A stretch of 64,000 bases of DNA from Triops longicaudatus (Eukaryota; Arthropoda; Branchiopoda; Notostraca; Triopsidae). The notes beneath the pieces are model-generated. The model was not told where the DNA came from. It did not search any database and worked only from the letters and a program-made list of their open reading frames with translations. The first letter of the stretch is position 1; each line of letters begins with the position of its first letter. The stretch covers positions 1 through 64,000 of the forward strand of contig JAGQDJ010000180.1 in NCBI GenBank assembly GCA_022885665.1, given 5' to 3'. Below are positions 22,366 to 33,721 of this stretch, piece after piece. The translations under genes and the position numbers were made by a program.

Positions 22366-25207
22366 ATTTCTTGACATTTCTTTCGGAAAAGGTTGTTAAA
22401 CGGCTTTTTTTGGTGATCTTTAAAGCGTTGTATGCTCGAATATGCTTAACAAGTCGGCAAAATGCTTTGATAAGGGCCATCTAACACAGAAAAAAAGCCC
22501 AGCAATTTGGCTGGAACGGAGCAGGGGGAGCAGGATGGTGTGTCCTTTTTGTGTATAATCCTGGCGTTCTTGTACGGGATCACGTACTCCGTACGAGCGT
22601 GATGTAAGTTGTATGGACGTAACAAACGGCTCCGTTGCTTGAATCGTCGGAAGAATAAACAGTTAGACGGTGAAACGAGACAATGGTGGGAGGAAAGCTT
22701 TAAATAAGACTCCTCAAAACAAGAAAGTATCAGCTCCCCACGCCAGTTCAACCTATGACAGTACCACAAGCGTAGTATCAGGTGCGCTCATATATGCTAT
22801 ACACGGCCACTAAAAGGGGGGTTATGGGGGTAGGTACGTATGGGTGTTAGGGCACGTAAAGGACGTGTAATGTTGCAACGCCAAAAAGGTCCCACAGGTT
22901 CATTAAAATGGGTTCTCATTAAGCTGCTCGTTAACTCCCTGACTTGCATAGAGGCCTTTTCCCGAACCTAATGAGGCATGTGTTCAATTACAGTGCTGGA
23001 AATGATGGCATTGGCCCCATTGGCCCCAGGGGTCTGTGCTTCACCTTGTCGCATACGCGCACCTAAACCCCGTCTTGTCAAGATCATCGATGAGCCATCT
23101 TTCCGATCTTCTCCCGTGTTTTCCTAATGAATTTCATGTAGACACCCTTACTAGCATGGCCTTGCTATGTTCTTTAGAACAACTGTTTTGAAGCACTGTG
23201 GTTCCCGTTGCTTCGTTCAAAGAATACAATTCTCTTCAAGTTTCGAGACCATCTACATTTGTTAAAAGTGGTTGCATTAGCGTGGTCTTATTGAGAGGGG
23301 AAAGAACACTTACCAGGAAACGAAATGTATTTCGCTAGTATAGCACGTCAAACTTTAAGAAGGTAAAGGCTTGCATCTCGCCTGATTTTCTCTCCTGGCA
23401 AGGTAGCAAAGACGTTTCGTCTCACGGGAAAAGATGATTTTCCAAGAGAAAAGAATGGTTAACTGCAATCGTTTATTGGCATCTCTTTGGAAACGGGCTA
23501 TGGAGGGATACTTTTAGTCTTATCGAAAGAGTCAGCAGCTATAAAGCTCTCAGCTTTTCATTGTCAATATTTGACAATCAGAGCCTTTTGTTTTTGCCCC
23601 CTTGAAGGATTCTGGGGCTTTGGGGGGGGGGGGGGGGGNGGGGTGGGGGGGCTCAAGATACAAGTAACGACTCGGGAGGGTAGAAAGGTGGCGTTTCTAT
23701 GTACAAACCTGAGGAGCAATCTTTTACCCTGTGCGAGATTACTCCCACCCCGAACCACCCTCTTTCTTCAGCAAATACAAGTCACTTTTACGTGATAAGA
23801 GGCAAACGTTGGGAGTCGGGGTGGCGGGGGAAAACAACAAGGAAAATAGAGGGCAACTTCATTTGGAGCCAGGCGAGAAACGGAGTGTTTGCATGGAGGG
23901 GAACAAGGGCTCTACTTTCGTTTGGGCTTGACAGAACACCAAATTTGCGATAGCAACACATGTCCAGCCTTTGTTTAACTTGCAACGGGCTTCGCAACAA
24001 ACGTGCACACTTGAGAAAAAGACACCCACCAACCAGCTTGTTTTAACAATGACTCTGAGCTCTTGTGCAGTGGCTCGAATCGTCCGTATCACGTTTACTT
24101 TCATAGAATTCCTTAGTAATAAATGAACAAAGCTAAACTCCTTTGACGACACGTGTAACGGAATTCCGTATCAGGTCAAGTTTGCTTGGCTTTTAACCCT
24201 GTTTTTGCGAATGTCGCTGGGTGTTGGGATTCAACCCTATCATTGCTACCTCCAAAGCTTAGCCAAGTTTGTTTTAAAGTATCAAGTATTGGGACTGCGA
24301 TACTGGAAGAGTCCGTTTGCCTTTGCCGCTAGGCGTGTTCCAGCAATTAAAAAGGGGGGCCTAGCTAATGACCTTTGAGGGAGAAAGCCAGGCCCTGCCT
24401 AAGTGACAGGAGTGTGATAACTGCAACTTGCACTTTTGACGCCCTGGGAGAGTTGAGCAGACACGCCAACGGTGGCTCTCTACGGTTGTCGTAGCTCCGT
24501 TTCAGAGGAGTTCAAAGGTCACCGCTGCCGCCGCTTGCAATGTGGCGAAAACCGAGGTCGTCCGAGAGACAAGGAGTGGCCGAGGTTTCGACCTTGCTGG
24601 CTAAAACAGCCGGAAAATAGGGCTTCTCCAGTTGCTACCCCCAACCCTTTCTGGGGTCTGCTACAATTCATAGGGCTCAAATTGTCTCTCGTAGTCATAG
24701 AAGACAAGTTAATTGTCCCCAATGGAGCTAGTCAAAGCAATCCGGCGCTTTGCACCAAAAATAGAGCGACTCTTAGCGACTGTGAGGCAAAAGTAGCCAC
24801 CCAGTGCAGAATACGGGTGTAAAATGGAATTTGGCAGAATAAACAAGAAGCAAATAGGGAAAGGGCCAAAGAGGCTTCCAAACAATATTTCAGAGCCGGT
24901 TTTTTAAAAAAAAGCTTTTAAAAAGCAGCAACGAAAAATACATTGTTTTATTTTGTACTTGTAAGAGAGAAAGACCCAGGAGCAGAAATACATCCTAGCT
25001 GTACATAACTTGCGTGAGTTTTGCTAGTACCCAAAGCCGCGATTCGATGCAACAGAAGCTTACGCAGTCTGTCACTTCAAGCGTCGTGTCCTTAGCTTGC
25101 CTTGCCTTGACAAGTCTGTAATTGTGAAAAACTAACTTTCTGTAAAGAGCTTAGGGTAAACACTTCTCTTTCGGCAATTCTACAAGGCAAAGGCTGTAGG
25201 ACGTCAT
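22366..25207. other. No gene recognised
   Basis: Overlapping short open frames on both strands. The only clear feature is the poly-G run with an ambiguous base at 23622-23651. No supported exon or RNA gene. Confidence 0.5.
23622..23651. repeat. Poly-G tract with one ambiguous base
   Basis: G17, N at 23639, G4, T, G7. The N suggests that reads disagree over the length or base in this homopolymer. Confidence 0.9.
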
Positions 25208-25373
25208 ATGTCCGAACTAACCCTAGCATATGTGGGGCTAGTTCGGACATGGGGTACCACCGGGCATGGCTTGGGAGAACGTATAGAGACATGTTCGGTC
25301 TAGTTTCGCAGACGTAGGGTTAGTACGGACATTGGGTGCCTCCGGATGCTTGAGTTACTCATCACTTCCGATT
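25208..25373. repeat. Two tandem hairpin units of about 83 bp
   Basis: Unit 1 has perfect 12-bp arms ATGTCCGAACTA (25208-25219) and TAGTTCGGACAT (25239-25250) around a 19-base loop. Unit 2 starts at 25291 with weaker arms (ATGTTCGGTCTA and TTAGTACGGACAT). The right-arm region plus GGG..CC.CCGG flank aligns between units with 24 of 29 positions identical (25235-25263 against 25317-25345). Confidence 0.75.
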
Positions 25374-25376
25374 AGA

Positions 25377-25388
25377 TTTTTTTTTTTT
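25377..25388. repeat. T12 homopolymer
   Basis: Twelve T residues between the hairpin repeat and the palindrome cluster. Confidence 0.95.
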
Positions 25389-25410
25389 AAATTTCTGGAG
25401 CTTGCACACA

Positions 25411-25486
25411 ACGTTAGCATACTATCGTTAGTATACTAACGTTAGCATAACGTCAGTATATATAATATCGTTAGTGTACTAACGAT
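25411..25486. repeat. Cluster of CGTTAGTATACTAACG palindromes
   Basis: A perfect 16-bp palindrome lies at 25426-25441 and a 20-bp near-palindrome (ATCGTTAGTGTACTAACGAT) at 25467-25486. ACGTTAGCATA repeats flank the first. The units overlap in a tandem-like array. Confidence 0.8.
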
Positions 25487-25499
25487 GTAACCTTACAAC

Positions 25500-27505
25500 G
25501 CCTGTAAGAGACTAAATAGCCATAGGTAGTGTGAAAAGGGCGTGGAATGGAGTTTCTGCCATTGTTGAAAACCTTCGGAGTGAACGACAAAAGGACATCA
25601 TAAGACGGTGGCCAGTCACGGGGGTCAATGTATTTGAAGTTTCGCCGAGTGACTGCTTCCGTGGCATGAGGAAAGGCATTGTTGGATTACGCTGCATTTC
25701 GACTTCGAAAGGTGTTGGGGTGCTTTGCTGTATTGCCGGTAATGGAAACCAGGGCTGAGTGATCGTGGTGTTTTGGACCCCGCGGTAGATAAGTTTAGCG
25801 CTATCCTCCACCGCGTTAAATGACAAAGTATCGCAGTTAGCGCAAGCATGTGAAAGTCTCGCGTTAACGGTAGAATGGGTGAAGTTGGCTTTCAATCCAG
25901 CTTCACGGCAGTGTAATCTGTACTGTACCGTACTGTAGGATAATCAACACGTCTTCAAGCGTCTTTGCGATGGACTTTCAGCGTCTTTTAAGCTTACCTT
26001 ATGGAAGTCGTTTTTCATACATGTGGTCCTTGCGCTGTGTGCAAGTCCACATGTTACGAAAATTATACGTCTTTTCGAATTTTTTCGCGTTCTTCGGAAG
26101 CGTAAAAGGGATAGAATTAGAACTCGGAAATGCGTTTGAAAGACGAAAGAAAACTTGCTCGGAAAATGATGCCAATTTGAGAGTTAAGTTTTAAACAGCG
26201 TTCTTTACTGACGAATACGTTTGCCGCAAAGAAGCATATGAAACGGATATTCCTCCGCTAATCAACTCGGTTTTGTATGGAGGACCATAAAAGCCTTCAG
26301 TCTTTCATGCAGATTTCCTTCTTATCTACCGGTCTTTCGGTGTTTACAAGTAAGGCTTACGCTCAAGTTCAGTTTTCTGTTTGTTTAAGAGACAACCGAC
26401 ATCACACCTGCGACATGTTGATGGAAACCTGTTGGTTTCACACGTCGTTGTCGCTGAATTAACTTGTACTAAAGGAAACTGGTCAAAGTGTAATGATTTA
26501 CTTATCTGGTGCAGTTTTTCACGAATGTAACATATTTAGAAATACTCTTTACCTTCAGTTTTGGAATTCGCGTAAGATTAAAGGAAACAAGTATTAACGA
26601 TCCAATTTACTATAGTTAATCGAGTACAGTTATGTACAAAAAAGGCTGATACAGTTCCTGTGCAATTTAAAGCATTACAGTAACCCAGAAAAAACTTTTT
26701 TGTGTGTTCTGTGAAGTTTTCCTTCATGGAAACATTGAATTTTCACATTAAACTCGACCTCCAGCTTCGTAATTCGTGGGTCTTGTGTCTTAAAGGGGTG
26801 TGGGAAATAGGTTGAGAGTACAGGTAGGCGGTATTCTTGTATTTTTTAACAAAAAGAAAAAAGTAAAAAAGGTGTGAAGCATCATGTGGAGTTTTGCTTA
26901 GAAGCAGAGAATTTTCTTTCGGAAAAAGTAGCTGGTAAAACGCTCCCGAAGACTTGGAGGCGTTTTTGGGACAGTAAAGGGGTTAATTTTCTTTCCTTCT
27001 CCCCCATTGGAGTCCATAACTCGGGGCTATAACGGTGGCCTCCAGTAGACGGAAATTAACTCTTGATATCAGGGCGCATCTATGTCGTAAAACAGTGACG
27101 CAAAACCTCCCAAAGTCCACGGCTGCCTTGAACTTGAGATTCTTCGTCCCTTTTATGCTCGTCTTTTATTTCGGGGGCCAAAAAGAACGAGGAAGAAAAA
27201 TGTGGCCACGCCAATCTTCTGCAGAGAATACCTTTAAATGCCTTTTTTATTATTTACGAGCTATGGTTTATTAAAAAAAGCCAAAAAAAAATGCGAAACC
27301 AACCATTTGGAAGTTTTGCTTAACTTTTGGAATGCTTTTTTTGACAGTGACCTTTTTATGAAACTGTTTTTAACTTTTCTTCGCATTTCCAATGAATTAT
27401 TGTTGTGTGTCGACTGAGATATTCGTGAATAACAAGATTTGAAAAAAGCAAAGAAGTGTAAAGAAAATGTGACAAGAAACGTTTAGAATCTTATTGTTGG
27501 CCATA
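25500..27505. other. No gene recognised
   Basis: Short open frames on both strands, none favoured. TACTGTACCGTACTGTA at 25921-25937 is a small direct repeat. Otherwise nothing is seen. Confidence 0.5.
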
Positions 27506-27775
27506 GGCTTGAACAAAGTGTTGGTGCACTCAAGGCGAGAAATATTGGACCAAGTTTGTTTTGCTGGAATCGAGTGTTACGTAACCATAACCATTACCGA
27601 AGCGAATGCGGCGGAAGGAATGACTTTGAAATGGACACTTTTGGGCAGCGAAGAAAGGTTTCCCGTTAATCTGACCTCTTTCTGCACGACTAAACGTGTG
27701 ATTGGAGAAGGACATTCAATTGTTTGCCAAAGACACGCAACAAAGTGTATTGAGAGCCTTTATAGAGACACTTAA
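27506..27775 (+). CDS. Open frame after a 3' splice-like site, unknown
   Basis: TTATTGTTGGCCATAG ends at 27505, and the frame then stays open for about 89 codons to TAA 27773-27775. It includes LDQVCFAGIECYVTITITEA and MTLKWTLLGSEERFPVN. The residue mix is closer to real protein than most frames here, but there is no ATG at the front, no partner donor was found, and I recognise no family. Confidence 0.15.
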   Translation, partial: GLNKVLVHSRREILDQVCFAGIECYVTITITEANAAEGMTLKWTLLGSEERFPVNLTSFCTTKRVIGEGHSIVCQRHATKCIESLYRDT

Positions 27776-27901
27776 CAAAGCTTTACAATGACCAGCGAAT
27801 TACATTGACTGCTTAACGGGACCTTTTTGTGGGGTTTGAGCATCTTCCCATGCATAGAGCCAGACAAAAAATGAAAACCAGCTTTGAAAGCCACGCAGGT
27901 T

Positions 27902-28055
27902 AACCGGAGCAAGCACGGTTTCCCCGGCGAAGCTGTCGAACAAAACCGGCTTCACCAACGCTCGCTCGTCGTGTGACGGAACAAGCCGGGGCAAGGGCAG
28001 TTTGTCTGGCCCAGTCATTGTCGAACGCTCGCCGGCCGAGGGAAGCACGGTGACT
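27902..28055 (+). repeat. GC-rich dispersed repeat, three partial units
   Basis: Units begin at AACCGGAGCAAGCACGGTT (27902), AAGCCGGGGCAAGGGCAGTT (27983) and CCGGCCGAGGGAAGCACGGT (28032). The second unit aligns closely with the copy at 37151. It is CpG-dense relative to its flanks. Confidence 0.75.
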
Positions 28056-28625
28056 ACACAAAAAGAGCGCCCAATGTTTCTCATGTGATCTCAAGTAAAA
28101 ATAGAGTAAATAATGCAGTTATAGTCATGTTAAGGGTAAGAAACTGAGTATTATACGTCCCATACTGGCCTGCAGGTACGTAGTTTTTGTAGCGCTGGGG
28201 GTACAAAAAAAAGGATGTTACAGTTCGCAAAATGAGAATGACTCTCTTCGTGACCAAATCTAATGCCCATTGGATACGCAATGTGAGTACGTGTTATTAT
28301 CCTTGACTTTTTGTGAGACACCTTTGGGATATTATCCTGCTCCGACTGTTTTCCCAAGTCTTCTTTGGAAACTCGGCAGTCTAGGGACTCGAAATCTCCC
28401 GTTGGAAACAATCGGGTTGAGTTCTTGTTCAGGGAAGTCTACTTTGTGCAATGAGAGGCGAGGGCAAGAAAAAGAATGGAAATGTACATGACATCAGAAA
28501 AGCTTTATTACGTTTCGTGAAAGCACCCCAAAACGGATGTCATAAGCTGCGTTTTATCGCATATAGAAGGGTGCCGAACCTGAGCGTCTGCAAGTTTCCT
28601 TGGTCTTCTTGTCTTGTCGGCACAT

Positions 28626-28639
28626 CACACACACACACA
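28626..28639. repeat. (CA)7 microsatellite
   Basis: Seven CA units. Confidence 0.9.
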
Positions 28640-29695
28640 TTCAACGAAACGCCGTAAATTGCGTTTTCCGGTGTAATGACAAGACAACGAGAGACTTTAG
28701 TTGGGCCAATGGAGCTGTTTGTGGTCAAGTTAAAACTCTTCAAAAACTTCCCCCTTCAAAGACAACAAGAATATGCGAACATTTATTTATTTGTTTTTTT
28801 TTTTTTACCTTGCTTACGGAAAACCACAGCAACAGTTTTGGGTAACTTGGCTCGTTTCTAAACGGTTTTTAAGCCCAAAACTCCTCAAAGACGCCGAAAA
28901 TATTCAGCGTGAGAAAGCTGTTTAAACATTGTCGGTCCAAGTCACGTCACTGAGAATTGGGACGATTATCCTCCATAAAAGTCAGTTACAACCAAAGGGT
29001 TGTGAGAATCCGACAACCCAAGACCTCAATTTGAAACCAGAGCTAAACTTGCCGCAATTGCCAGGCTTTTTGTGTGCGTACTTTCCACGATCATCCATTA
29101 AACAACCTGTTCGAGCTAATTAAGTTAACTGTGAGATCGCTTTTTAGCAGTTGAACCGTTATCGATCGGATTGAACTGAACTTTTTCTAGGATAAGTGGT
29201 GGATGAAAAGCCTGTACAGAGCTTTCCCCCAAAAAAGGAGCCCAACCAAATATAGCTAACGCCACAACAGTTGCGCGAGTGTGTCCCACTGTAGGCTCTG
29301 TGGAACGCTACTGTCCCGCAGTGTCACTCTTTGGCACGGTGCGTTGTTTGCCGTTAGTATAGCTATCGTAACTTACGAGGCAATCAAAGTGTCTAAAATC
29401 CATTTTTTTTTTTTTTACCAACGGTTAGCCTTCTTTTCCAAAAGCCTGAACCTGGACATTTTAGCAAGATAGCACACCTCGGTTAAATACCTTAAAGTCT
29501 GTATTAGGCGGCGATAACGCAAGAATTCGGAAATTGCTATATTGTTTACATAAGTTAGTGTTAATTCTGCACTCTTCAATTCAGCACACTCACGCTGGAG
29601 TTGATAATAGAAATGGGTCGTGTACGGAGTTTATGACAATGAAAGTTTGGGAACGGATAAGAGCCTCACTGTGTTACAGACGCCACTTGATCTTC

Positions 29696-29706
29696 AAGAT
29701 GGCGGC
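29696..29706 (+). promoter_or_regulatory. YY1-like AAGATGGCGGC motif
   Basis: It matches AANATGGCGGC, which in animals sits just downstream of transcription starts and often contains the start codon. Here its ATG opens a 15-codon frame (MAAARTQKFPKPFFK). No donor or downstream exon is clear. A second match lies at 57329-57339. Confidence 0.25.
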
Positions 29707-30919
29707 CGCTCGCACGCAGAAGTTTCCCAAGCCTTTTTTTAAATAGAAGTCTGAATAGCATTTGCGGAACTTGCGTACACATCTGTATACAGGTAGGCGA
29801 TATTAGGGGAGGGCGAAAGAAGAGACGTTGGGGTAAAAGAATACGGGAATTAAAGCTCTTGAGCACGAAGTCACCGGTGAGAAAGGGACTGGCAAGAAAA
29901 AACGACGCAAATTTCAAGTGCTGTTTCCTTTTGCTTTTCCTCTGCTACAACTCGTAGCAAGTCCAGAAGGCCTCATAATTTCCAGTCGTGCTAGCTCGGC
30001 TGGAGAGCGTCGTCTCATTGTCATTAGGCCAATAAAACGGGGCGGTTTCGGTGCAAGTGTCTGTCTCTGAACTTGGCAAACAATAGCAGCAGCCAAGATG
30101 GAAGGCACCAGGAGCTGCAGGTGGGACGCACGGAGAAAAGTGGCCTATCTCATTAATGCAGGGCTGGCGAGCTTGCTTTCCTGGTAGACGCCGTACTAGC
30201 CGTCAGGACTTGGCAGAAACGCTGCTTGCCAGGCAAATCAAGCTTGAAAATTTTTACGGACTTGTCCTTCTTTGATCTCGACTGCTGGTTTGCGCTCGCG
30301 AAACTCTGTTCCGATGACTCAACTTGTGGTCTAGTTCTTTTCTACCATAAGTTACGTGATTTTGCGACTGAAACCGGGATTGCTAATTAAACCGACATAA
30401 CAAGGAACAGATGACAGAGCTATTAAACTTCAATTATGTAATGACGATGGAATGTGAAATATGTTATATAAAGGATAAGTATAGCCATCTAATCAAGTGC
30501 AGGAGATTTTCTTAGGGAGAAGGAGGATGGGAAAATGCCAAAAGTGTGTATAAGGAAATGCGTGAAAAATGACAGTGTCAGGAACGGTGTATGTGCGAGG
30601 GGGCTGGGAGTTGATCAGGTTAGGGAAGGTAAAGTTAGGGCAAGAAAAGCTAATTAACAGCTTTTATGCACGCAAGCTCCTAATCTAGAGCTTGCCGAGC
30701 AATAACCGGGCCTCCTCTTTAGCCGAGACGTGAAGCCATGAGCTGAATTAGTACACGAACTGGGCACAATTGGAGCTGCCAGTACCATCAGCTGCTGCAC
30801 TCACTTTCGTCCCGTAATAACTACCTAAGAATGCGGGGTATTACCCGGAAAATTGTGGTCAAGGGAGACTGATAAGACGTACTCGCTGTCTACACGAGCC
30901 GAGATTTGCGATGCCATTT

Positions 30920-30973
30920 GAGCCGACATCTCCGCCGAATGCTTGGCCGAGGGAACGTTGCTTGCTCCGGCTT
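30920..30973 (-). repeat. GC-rich dispersed repeat copy
   Basis: Read on the minus strand, AAGCCGGAGCAAGCAACGTT begins at 30973 and runs into CCCTCGGCCAAGC. This is a close match to both halves of the family core. Confidence 0.7.
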
Positions 30974-31147
30974 GCCTGTAGTCCTGCGGTCCTGCTACCA
31001 AGACGACTTTGAAGCCTTTAAGAAATGAAAAAAGTATATGTGCTTTCTTTTCTTCAAAGAATCTCAAGTGGACGAAGAGGCCAAGGCATATAGCTTGTGA
31101 AAAAACTGTTTTAACAAAGAAATACAAACGTCAGGCTCATTAGGACA

Positions 31148-31240
31148 ATGGCACCGTGTTGCCAAGGCAACAGCGGCCCACATGCTCGAAACCAGGTTTC
31201 CACTTGGGCTGCATTGTTACCGTTGTACTGTACAGTACGC
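31148..31240 (+). CDS. Candidate first exon with good start context
   Basis: ATG 31148 has A at -3 and G at +4. The 31-codon segment MAPCCQGNSGPHARNQVSTW, then AALLPLYCTVR, ends at a possible donor CGC|GTGAAT (31241) in phase 0. The next candidate exon at 31389 is also phase 0. Unspliced, the frame would continue to about 31417. I recognise no family. Confidence 0.17.
31225..31238. repeat. 14-bp palindrome GTACTGTACAGTAC
   Basis: A perfect palindrome. A few of this length are expected by chance in 64 kb. Confidence 0.9.
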
Positions 31241-31388
31241 GTGAATACAAACGGCGCACTATTCCGGCTAATTGAATGCAATTTGGGCGTTGGGAGAGAC
31301 TTTCAGAGTCCCGGCCAAGAAAAAGCTTCCTCTTTTCTTTGGCCTTCTCCGTCCTTCTCGTCATTTGCATTTCTCTCTCTTCTTCCAG

Positions 31389-31610
31389 CTTTTCTTGCCT
31401 TCACAAAGTTTTCTTAGCGCAGAGCACTTCTCTTTTTCTAGTGAGAACTCGCTCATGCATAACTGCGGCCATTTTCTTTCTCTCTTTCAGTTCCAGTGGA
31501 TTTTGTGCCCCAACTTTGCTGTGCCAAGAGTAAACACTAGCCATTGTTCCACCTTTACGATATTGCTTCCTCTCCGTATTACCTCTCGCTACACCAGCAA
31601 AGCCCTCTAG
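31389..31610 (+). CDS. Candidate terminal exon, unknown
   Basis: It follows TTTCTCTCTCTTCTTCCAG (AG 31387-31388). Two more acceptor-like sites follow, at 31433-31434 (CTTTTTCTAG) and 31490 (CTTTCTCTCTTTCAG); the last is in the same frame. The frame runs to TAG 31608-31610 and ends FQWILCPNFAVPRVNTSHCS, TFTILLPLRITSRYTSKAL. An AATAAA lies at about 31932. The implied intron from 31241 is 148 bp. I recognise no family. Confidence 0.2.
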   Translation, partial: LFLPSQSFLSAEHFSFSSENSLMHNCGHFLSLFQFQWILCPNFAVPRVNTSHCSTFTILLPLRITSRYTSKAL

Positions 31611-33705
31611 AGAGATCTTGCTCTGGTAGCATCGCGATAGCGTAAATATAAACCTTTACCGGGAATTTTATTCTCGCCTTAATGAGAACGACACAGAAAT
31701 AGAAATGACATGACACATAGCAAAGGTTTCATTCCTTTCCGGGGGGGTTGCCTTAATTGCGAGACCGGATTCTGGGGAGCGATAAGGCGACTGGAGATGT
31801 CCATCAAGGGTGAATTCGCGTGGGATTCAATTCCGCCCGAGTTCTTCTTTTCATGTCGTCTAGTCGAGAATATTAGGTCTAAAAACTTTCTGAGATAGGG
31901 CAAAAGAAGTAACTCGGGCTAATATAGCACAATAAACCTAGTTCCTGGAAATGTTTCTGGGTATTTGAAACTTTGCGAGCTGTACTTTTTAAGCAGGCTT
32001 TCCGTGGTATTGAGAGTAACCTAACGTGAAGGGCCGCCACGGTAAAGATCGTGATCAGCGCTTTTTCAACGTATTTCCAGTTCTGCGCGGCAATTCAACG
32101 ACGCTGGGAACCGTTTTCAATTTCCAGGAATCGCACAGTACTCACTTAATTCCCCACAGGTTCGGTACAGCACAATACCCTTACAGTACTTATTCAGTGC
32201 ACAGCACGCAATGCCTCAACTTGGGCCAGCAAATCGGAATACAATTCAAGGAACGTCCAAACTTCTCAGGGAAAATCCGATCCTTGGACAAGAATGTGCA
32301 GGGACGAATCCTGCAAAGTAAGGCTCTTTAGGAAAACTAAAGTCTTCGTGAAAACGTAGCTTGTTTTCGCATAATTCGTATTTCTAATGCAAGTTCCATT
32401 GACGTATGTCTCATGGCTTGTGCACAGTTCCCATTCTGGAGAGCTTCGAAAGGAAAAGTTTCAGCGTTGAAGTATTTGAAGGCGGTCGGGATGGGCCCAT
32501 ACGTTGGGCGATATCCATCTCGTGTCACAAAAGCGCTTAATGATTATGTTTTGGCCTTGTGAGCTGGGAATGGAGCTTGTTTGACTTTTCACACCCATTT
32601 GAAAGCCATTTGAAAGTCTGCATACTTCTTGAGACCTCCGGTGTTCGCTGTTATCGGCGAACGAGCTTCTCACCGGGCGTCAAGGGGAGCTGTCGAACTA
32701 TTGGCGGGGCGTCAATGGCTGGCTTGGACAAAGTTGTGGCAGCGATGAGGAGCGTTCCCATTGTTGTCAACCTGAGTCCAGCCACTTAACGTTTCGCAGG
32801 ACTGGACTTGTTCTGCCAGGTCTAGGCTGGGCTTGACGCACCTAACGTGCACACACGCATACACGCACAGGGCAACCGGACAGTACCGGCCGTGGTAAGC
32901 CGGGGGAGGGGTGTGAGGGCCAAGTGCTGTGTATACCAATAGATTGGGCAGGACGATAATGCCTAACCCCTTCCTGACCCCAAATTGGCCCTGCATGTCA
33001 AGAGAAGGACAATTTATTACGGTCACCTGGCGGGGCACAAACAAGCACTACTGGCAGGGGCCAAAAAGGGCCAGGATTAACTGGACGAGGAGCAAGAACT
33101 TGGCCCAACAAACAAAAACCGTAGGGGGAAACACACAAGAACGGTGAGCGCCCCTTTTTTTCCTGCGGCTGAGACGTGGTCTTCGCTAGTGTGTTCGACG
33201 GTCGTAAAATTACGCCAACTACTGCTGACGCTATTAAGCGCAAGTGAGGGAGGCTGTTTTTAGGGTATGCTAAGTCATGGGGCAAGTAACGACGTGCCAA
33301 TTCAAGCCAATGAGTTCTGCTTACCTTCGAGCAGGATCTTCTCCCGGAACTTATTGACATTTTCATGACTAAAAGACTTGAACTCTTACCGTTTGCCTCA
33401 TTGAATGTTTGAAACAGAAGAGGAATTAAGAATGCTTAATGGGGCTAAGGAATCGTGTGTTGTGGGATGCGGTCAAGTCCATTGAAGATACTTCGATTGT
33501 TGTATATTACGATTGAGATATTTCGCTCCCCTTTGAAACTTGCCTGAAATCGCGACAAATAACTTACATCCCAGTGGCGACTAAAATACTTAGTCATTGT
33601 GCTAAAATAGTAAGATTGTCTTTCTTTCGTAAGGAACTTTTGCTTCCGTCGCGCAGCTCTGTTGACATGAGCTCGATCGAAGCTTCCGTTTGATCCGTTC
33701 TTTTG

Positions 33706-33721
33706 TGGGTGGGTGGGTGGG
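33706..33721 (+). repeat. (TGGG)4 microsatellite and G-quadruplex
   Basis: G3-T-G3-T-G3-T-G3 (33707-33721) is the type sequence for a very stable parallel quadruplex with single-base loops. Confidence 0.9.

Larger units (their letters stand above)
28056..30919. other. Non-coding stretch with an ATGGCGGC motif
   Basis: (CA)7 at 28626-28639, a T12 tract at 29403-29414 and an AAGATGGCGGC element at 29696. A Kozak-like ATG at 30098 opens only 29 codons. No supported gene. Confidence 0.5.

Noticed and set aside
31225..31238. GTACTGTACAGTAC as a special site
   Set aside because: Perfect 14-bp palindromes are expected a few times in a window of this size.
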